Part shown: in pieces, positions 6,614 through 10,558 of the stretch | Position numbering within the stretch: position 1 is the stretch's first letter | Layout: every line of letters begins with the position of its first letter | NCBI GenBank assembly: GCA_002305435.1 | Contig: DBQZ01000066.1 | Coordinates: forward strand, 4,075 to 14,632 | From: Clostridiales bacterium UBA1381 | GTDB lineage: Bacteria; Bacillota; Clostridia; UBA1381 | Direction: 5' to 3' | Length of the DNA: 10,558 nt | Position numbers and translations under genes: made by a program | The notes under the pieces: generated by a model | The model's input: only the letters and a program-made list of their open reading frames with translations | Database searches by the model: none | What the model was told of the DNA's origin: nothing

Positions 6614-8135
6614 ACAGTTTGTGTCCTGCGCTGTCAACTACATTTCTAAACATATACGCATCACCCTCTTCTGATTCCACATCTACATTTTCCATGGAAA
6701 GCCCACGGATATTTGCGGCCTTAAGACCGTATTTTCCTTTTGCCCAAACATTTTCAAGCCGGATATTTTCAAGCGGGGATTCTGCAAGCCCTGCCAGATA
6801 TATCGCATTGCCTCCGTCTGTATCAATGCGGACGTTCTTAAACGTTATATTGCGAAATACCGGCGTTCCCTCACCGAAATCTTCTTTACTGTCCCAATCG
6901 GCTATTTTATGGCTGTAAAACTGATCAATATTGATACCGCCCCTAAACCACTCACAATCCTTAAAATGTGAATTATGATTTTCCAGCGTTACGCAGTCAA
7001 ATAATATATTTTCAGCAACTCCGCCACGTCCGCGCGGAGCTTTTACACTGCCGACGCTGAAAACATCTGTAAAGGTACAGTCCTGTACAAGCACGTTTCG
7101 TACGCTGCCCGACATTTCGCTGCCGACAGCCACCCCGAATCCGGATGTAAAACGACTGTTTGTGATACGGATATTTTCCGATGGAATACCTACCCGTCTG
7201 CCCTCTTCGTTCCTGCCGGATTTTATTGCGATACAATCATCTTCACTTGAGATAAGCGAATTAAACACGTAAACGTTGCTTGTTGAATCAGGGTCAAATC
7301 CATCACCGTTTACTATATCCTTGTACATCTCTCCATTTTCATCATACCTTGTATGTATCTTTACATTGTCAAGCGAAACATCTTTACAATATATTATATG
7401 CACGCACCAAGCGGGTGACTGTCTGACTGTTATATCCTTGAGATATACACGATCCGTATTCCTTATACAAATTGCTCTGCCGGGTTTCCCTTTCTTTTCT
7501 TTAAGTTCCCGAGACCGTAAAAGAACGCCATTTGCATCAATAGTCCCTTCGCCGGCTATTGTAATATCCGAAATCCGTTCTTTGCTTTCAAACGAAGTAT
7601 TTATAAGGCTTGAATAACATTCAGTTTCCAAGCCTTCAAAACGGTAATGCTTAATCGGATATTCACGTATATCGTCGCTTCCAAGAAGCTTTGCCCCTTT
7701 ATCCAGAAAAAGCGTCATATCCCCCTTCAAAAAAACAGCGCCGCTCACAAATACGCCGGCAGGCATAAACACCGTCCCGCCCGCAGGGCAGCTGTCAATC
7801 GCCTGCTGTATCGCTCTTGTGCAAAGTGTACGTCCATCTCCAACAGCGCCGTAATCAGTGACATTTATAATCGTTGATTTTACTTTTGTTTTTAGCATCA
7901 TGCACTTGCTTGCAAGCGCTCCGCCGTCAGCAAATTCAGCACGTACACATATACTGTATTGTGTATCGGGCAAAAGTTCTTCTGCAGTATAATTGGTAGC
8001 TTTTGTTCTTGCTGCTTCTTCTCCGTTTATTATAACAGCATACTCTTTTACCTCTTTATCAGGCTTGTCCCACAAAACAGCAATACTGTTGTCTGTTATT
8101 GCGCCCTGCGGCGAAAACAGTGATAAATTATCCAT
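6612..8135 (-). CDS. Glycoside hydrolase family 28 (polygalacturonase-fold) protein with N-terminal Fn3 domain; variant active site
   Basis: A 507-residue protein. Residues ~5-85 form a fibronectin type III-like domain (SIAVLWDKP, EYAVIINGEE, LPDTQYSICVRA). Next comes the GH28 opening NVTDYGAVGDGRTLCTRAIQ (91-110) and a right-handed beta-helix. Family 28 enzymes hydrolyse galacturonic-acid linkages in pectins by inversion, using three aspartates. Here they are seen as NGDGFDPDS (D278, D281) and SSEDDCIAIKSG (D299, D300). However, the conserved GHGG-IGSEMSG block reads SGFGVAVGSEMSG (331-343), with no His, and the RIK block before RGRGG reads GSVKAP (362-367), so Arg is replaced by Ser while Lys365 remains. 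Cleavage chemistry or substrate may therefore differ. No signal peptide is present, suggesting cytoplasmic action on imported oligosaccharides. The start is supported by AAGGA 8 bases before the ATG and by a promoter at 8169-8197. It converges with the fucosidase gene. Confidence 0.9.
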   Translation of the reverse strand: MDNLSLFSPQGAITDNSIAVLWDKPDKEVKEYAVIINGEEAARTKATNYTAEELLPDTQYSICVRAEFADGGALASKCMMLKTKVKSTIINVTDYGAVGDGRTLCTRAIQQAIDSCPAGGTVFMPAGVFVSGAVFLKGDMTLFLDKGAKLLGSDDIREYPIKHYRFEGLETECYSSLINTSFESKERISDITIAGEGTIDANGVLLRSRELKEKKGKPGRAICIRNTDRVYLKDITVRQSPAWCVHIIYCKDVSLDNVKIHTRYDENGEMYKDIVNGDGFDPDSTSNVYVFNSLISSEDDCIAIKSGRNEEGRRVGIPSENIRITNSRFTSGFGVAVGSEMSGSVRNVLVQDCTFTDVFSVGSVKAPRGRGGVAENILFDCVTLENHNSHFKDCEWFRGGINIDQFYSHKIADWDSKEDFGEGTPVFRNITFKNVRIDTDGGNAIYLAGLAESPLENIRLENVWAKGKYGLKAANIRGLSMENVDVESEEGDAYMFRNVVDSAGHKL

Positions 8136-8168
8136 AAATTTGTTCCTTTCAATTAAAATGATGCGCTA

Positions 8169-8197
8169 ATTATATCACTGGCTGCCAACAAAAGCAA
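8169..8197 (-). promoter_or_regulatory. Extended -10 promoter for the GH28 gene
   Basis: On the minus strand TTGCTT (8197-8192) and TATAAT (8174-8169) are separated by 17 bases, and the -10 is preceded by TGA, forming an extended TGnTATAAT. Transcription would start near 8162, about 27 bases before the ATG at 8135. The GH28 gene thus has its own promoter and need not depend on the upstream HAD/membrane operon. No operator or catabolite-repression site was recognised around it. Confidence 0.75.
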
Positions 8198-8234
8198 CTC
8201 AAAAAATTGCGGCTTTACTATCCTTTTCGTCAGG

Positions 8235-8726
8235 TTATTGCTTAAGACAACGGCTGCACGGCTCCTTTCCCATGGCGATCGCTTCAGCCGGCGATACCGC
8301 CCATTTTTCACTCCGCAGACTTCCGCAGTCGGCCGCATGATATTTTTCACCGCTTTTTGTTATCCATACAACGTTTGGATCCGCTGTCGGAGCAGGCGTG
8401 TAGTCTGCATATAAGGCGGGCGTTGGAGCGGGCTGTGTTGCAAGCGGCGGAAAATATATCTTCACTTCTCCCTCAGACGGCAGTATAATCAGCGAACATA
8501 CAAGCATAACACAAGCGGATGCCGAATATAACAGATGCGATAATCTACGCACCGCAATTGTTTCCCATATACCGAAAGGAAGGTATAACAGCCCAATGCA
8601 AAACAAAAAGAATGATATGCCGTTTTGTACGCCCGTAACCATTCCGGAGAGCGCAAACAGATAATACAAGCCGGCGATTATCATTCTTTTTGGTTTTTTC
8701 GTTCTAAATCCTATTATGTATTTCAT
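8235..8726 (-). CDS. Membrane protein with C-terminal His/Cys (Ada-like zinc-binding) motif
   Basis: A 163-residue protein of unknown function. After a basic N-terminus (FRTKKPKR) there are three hydrophobic segments at about 15-32, 36-56 and 65-83. A Pro/Ala/Thr-rich linker (APTPALYADYTPAPTADP) follows, then a compact C-terminal module (120-163): VWITKSGEKYHAADC, an S/P-A-E-A-I-A-MGKEPCSRC end. The pattern Y-H-x3-C ... G-x-x-PC-x-x-C (H130, C134, C157, C160) resembles the small metal-binding module of Ada-like type seen at the C-termini of many secreted or membrane proteins and nucleases; zinc binding is inferred. The ATG at 8726 overlaps the HAD stop codon as ATGA, indicating translational coupling; a later Met at residue 15 is possible but lacks a better ribosome binding site. 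With three segments the C-terminal module would be outside if the basic N-terminus is inside. No terminator was recognised after the stop. Confidence 0.75.
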   Translation of the reverse strand: MKYIIGFRTKKPKRMIIAGLYYLFALSGMVTGVQNGISFFLFCIGLLYLPFGIWETIAVRRLSHLLYSASACVMLVCSLIILPSEGEVKIYFPPLATQPAPTPALYADYTPAPTADPNVVWITKSGEKYHAADCGSLRSEKWAVSPAEAIAMGKEPCSRCLKQ

Positions 8727-9556
8727 TTGTTTTCGTAAAATTCCCTTTTCAAAAACTCCGCCACTCCATTTTCCATGTTGCTTCCTATAACACCGTCAGC
8801 CGCCCGCTTCAACTCCGGCGCAGCATTTGAAACAGCAAATTTTCGCTCGCACACCTCAAACAGCGGCAGATCGTTTAAATTGTCGCCAAAACATATCATG
8901 CGCTCAGGCTTTAACATACTGCGCAAAAATTCCGCTCCGGATCTTTTTGAGGCTTTTCCTGAAAGTATTTCCAGATACCACAGCTCCTTGCTGTAAACGT
9001 CCCTGTAATACACAACCGTTATACCATCAATCTCGCAAACCTTGCGGTAAAACGGATCCAACCTATCCTTTGTGTTAAGCAGGGAAAAGTACACAACGGG
9101 CAGGCAGAGCGTATCATAAAGGCTGTTTATCTGCACAAAACGCTTGTTATATCGGTTTTTCCGTTCCTCGTAAAAACATCGCATATGATCCGTTGAGAGT
9201 TTTTCATAATACGCTGTCATAACATCATCTTCTACAGTATATATAAAACTCTGAAGCTCACACGCATACATATACTCTATTATACTGCGCACATCCTCGG
9301 GCGCTATTGTCTCCGTCCGCAAATAGCGCCCTTTTGCCATATCGTATATTATCGCTCCGTTCATCAGAACAGCCGGAAGCCGCAGACCGGCATCCTTCAT
9401 GATTTCTGTTACAGTTGCCGCAGTTCTTGCAGTCGCTATCGTGAAATCAAGACCGCTGTCTATCATTTTACGAAGCTCACAAGCCGTTTGCGGCGCAAGC
9501 TGTGCATTATCTGTTAAAAGCGTTCCGTCAAGATCGGAGATATACAAATCTTTCAT
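8723..9556 (-). CDS. Cof-type HAD-IIB family phosphatase
   Basis: A 277-residue HAD superfamily hydrolase of the Cof (IIB) subgroup, expected to dephosphorylate small phosphorylated metabolites such as sugar phosphates or flavin-type compounds in the cytoplasm. Motif I is DLDGTLL (8-14) with nucleophile D8 and acid/base D10. Motif II is TIATART (39-45). The C2 cap occupies roughly 80-195. Motif III is the SGKASKRSG segment (199-207), where K204 aligns best with the usual lysine. Motif IV is CFGDNLNDLPLF (222-233), with D225 and D229 binding magnesium. The start has GGAGG closely upstream (spacer 4). It follows the zinc-ribbon gene by 18 bases and overlaps the next membrane protein gene by ATGA, so the three form an operon. 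The physiological substrate cannot be deduced from the sequence. Confidence 0.93.
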   Translation of the reverse strand: MKDLYISDLDGTLLTDNAQLAPQTACELRKMIDSGLDFTIATARTAATVTEIMKDAGLRLPAVLMNGAIIYDMAKGRYLRTETIAPEDVRSIIEYMYACELQSFIYTVEDDVMTAYYEKLSTDHMRCFYEERKNRYNKRFVQINSLYDTLCLPVVYFSLLNTKDRLDPFYRKVCEIDGITVVYYRDVYSKELWYLEILSGKASKRSGAEFLRSMLKPERMICFGDNLNDLPLFEVCERKFAVSNAAPELKRAADGVIGSNMENGVAEFLKREFYENK

Positions 9557-9574
9557 CTGTCCTCCAATTAAACA

Positions 9575-10327
9575 TCAGCGTATGCCACGCATCATCTGCG
9601 TTTTGTTTATCGATACAAAAATTACACTGCCAATGCTTAGTATCAGCGTCACAAATACCCAAGCTGTAACACCGTACTTAATATCAAGTTCGCCATCCGT
9701 TTCATATGCGACATAACGCATAGCATCATCGAGCGACGATCCTATAACCAAAGATGTTATTATGGAAATAAGCGCTGCAAGCGCCGCTATTATAAATCCT
9801 GCCTGAGCTACAGTAATCCCACTATTTTTGCCGCTCAGTACCAGTATCACCGATACAAACAATGCGATAATTGCCACGGCCATTAACCCGCCGGATGCTA
9901 AATTTGAGAAATATAACGCACTTACTCCCGAGTCCAATTTGTTCCACATTTCAAATTCAGTTTCATCAGAAAACATATCGGACATATATCTGCCCATTTC
10001 ATCATCAATCTCGTCAAAAACATCTTTCACCTGTGACGCTGTTCTCAACCCTTGAGTTGCAGATAAAGAGCCGTTTAATTCTATATCTATCGGCGCTCCA
10101 TTTATTTCCACTTTTGTATACGACCAGCCCATAAGACCGGTAAGCATTACCGCTATTATCGCCACTACTGCAATCAAGAGCATATTGTTGACACCCCGTG
10201 CAGCTGCGACCGGCTGCTGTGCCGCCGTATAACGCAGGTTTGCCGATTCAGCCGACACATCCGCTCCGCAGTAAACGCAAAAATTGGTGTTATCAGGCAA
10301 TTCTTTTCCACATTTATTACAATACAT
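9575..10327 (-). CDS. Zinc-ribbon membrane protein of unknown function
   Basis: A 250-residue protein. The N-terminus is a zinc ribbon, MYCNKCGKELPDNTNFCVYCG, with C3, C6, C17 and C20 as ligands. It is followed by a short Ala/Gln-rich linker and a transmembrane segment (49-68). An external or loop region of ~75 residues (acidic stretch DEIDDEMGRYMSDMFSDETEFE) comes next, then three further hydrophobic segments at about 143-164, 171-196 and 219-240, ending with a basic tail. Proteins of this plan (cytosolic zinc ribbon plus membrane anchor) are common in Clostridia and usually have no assigned role. The start is supported by GAGGAGG 7 bases before the ATG. It lies 24 bases after the YARHG-domain gene and 18 bases before the HAD gene, so it belongs to the same operon. 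No enzyme motif is visible. Confidence 0.85.
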   Translation of the reverse strand: MYCNKCGKELPDNTNFCVYCGADVSAESANLRYTAAQQPVAAARGVNNMLLIAVVAIIAVMLTGLMGWSYTKVEINGAPIDIELNGSLSATQGLRTASQVKDVFDEIDDEMGRYMSDMFSDETEFEMWNKLDSGVSALYFSNLASGGLMAVAIIALFVSVILVLSGKNSGITVAQAGFIIAALAALISIITSLVIGSSLDDAMRYVAYETDGELDIKYGVTAWVFVTLILSIGSVIFVSINKTQMMRGIR

Positions 10328-10351
10328 TTTATTTCCTCCTCTGTGAAATCC

Positions 10352-10558
10352 TTATCTCCACTGATGTGCTATTTCATAATTAACTATCGTATTTTTATTT
10401 GCAGTTTCCACGCTGTTAAAATGTTTTTCTGCCTCTATATCAGAGGTATATCTCGGCACGTACCAAGGCTGAGCCGAGAAATACTGCTGATACGCCTCGT
10501 TGTTAAAAATATATCCGTGACGGGCATATATTTCGTTTAATATCATTCTGACCTCTTG
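10352..10558 (-). CDS. YARHG-domain protein, C-terminal 68 residues (5' end outside window)
   Basis: The minus-strand frame is open from the right edge to a TAA at 10354-10352. The visible 68 residues begin QEVRMILNEIYARHGYIF, a YARHG domain signature (NEIYARHG at 10537-10514), followed by the typical Phe/Tyr-rich second half (QQYFSAQPWYVP) and end EIAHQWR. The Met inside this stretch is not the start, because the frame continues upstream and a YARHG domain normally begins before it. YARHG domains are extracytoplasmic modules of unknown function, often found in proteins that also carry zinc ribbons and a membrane anchor; whether that holds here lies outside the window. It is the most upstream gene seen of the leftward operon and lies 24 bases before the zinc-ribbon gene. 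Confidence 0.88.
   Translation of the reverse strand, partial: QEVRMILNEIYARHGYIFNNEAYQQYFSAQPWYVPRYTSDIEAEKHFNSVETANKNTIVNYEIAHQWR

Noticed and set aside
10352..10546. YARHG open frame as a complete 64-residue gene starting at the ATG at 10546
   Set aside because: The frame continues to the window edge without a stop, and the YARHG domain begins before this Met, so the gene is partial.

Overview
The window looks like chromosomal DNA from a low-to-moderate GC, anaerobe-like member of the Firmicutes (Clostridia). The grounds are the gene order miaB - YlbF/YmcA-family gene - mutS, which is the Bacillus/Clostridia arrangement, strong AGGAGG-type ribosome binding sites, TTGAAA-17-TATAAT promoters, and the mixture of glycoside hydrolases, zinc-ribbon membrane proteins and a YARHG domain. 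No RNA gene, CRISPR array, insertion sequence or phage gene was seen.

Left part (1-3690, minus strand): a compact housekeeping operon read right to left: miaB (tRNA ms2i6A methylthiotransferase), a small YlbF/YmcA-family protein with a four-cysteine tail, and mutS (DNA mismatch recognition). Gaps are 15 and 21 bases. MutS starts at a GTG at 1817 and runs off the left edge, so only about 605 N-terminal residues are present and its ATPase domain is outside. A divergent intergenic region (3690-3904) carries a promoter for each direction.

Middle part (3905-6613): on the plus strand, two GNAT acetyltransferases (the second ElaA-like) are followed at short distance by a GH29 alpha-L-fucosidase without a signal peptide. 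The run ends at a strong intrinsic terminator at 6572-6613. A minus-strand 32-codon membrane-peptide gene (6408-6506) and a perfect 10-bp inverted repeat (6355-6387) lie between the fucosidase and its convergent neighbour. That neighbour (6612-8135, minus) is an Fn3-GH28 protein of the polygalacturonase fold. It keeps the catalytic aspartates but lacks the usual His and Arg, and it has its own extended -10 promoter. Both hydrolases look cytoplasmic, which suggests they trim imported oligosaccharides (pectic or fucosylated).

Right part (8235-10558, minus strand): a probable operon, transcribed leftward, of a YARHG-domain protein (only its C-terminus is in the window), a zinc-ribbon membrane protein, a Cof-type HAD phosphatase and a small membrane protein with a C-terminal His/Cys (Ada-like) zinc motif. 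The last two overlap by ATGA. The functions of the envelope proteins are unknown.

Most of the window is ordinary. The points worth a second look are the GH28 active-site variant, the unlisted 32-aa membrane peptide, the hairpin between the convergent genes, and the zinc-binding envelope cluster.
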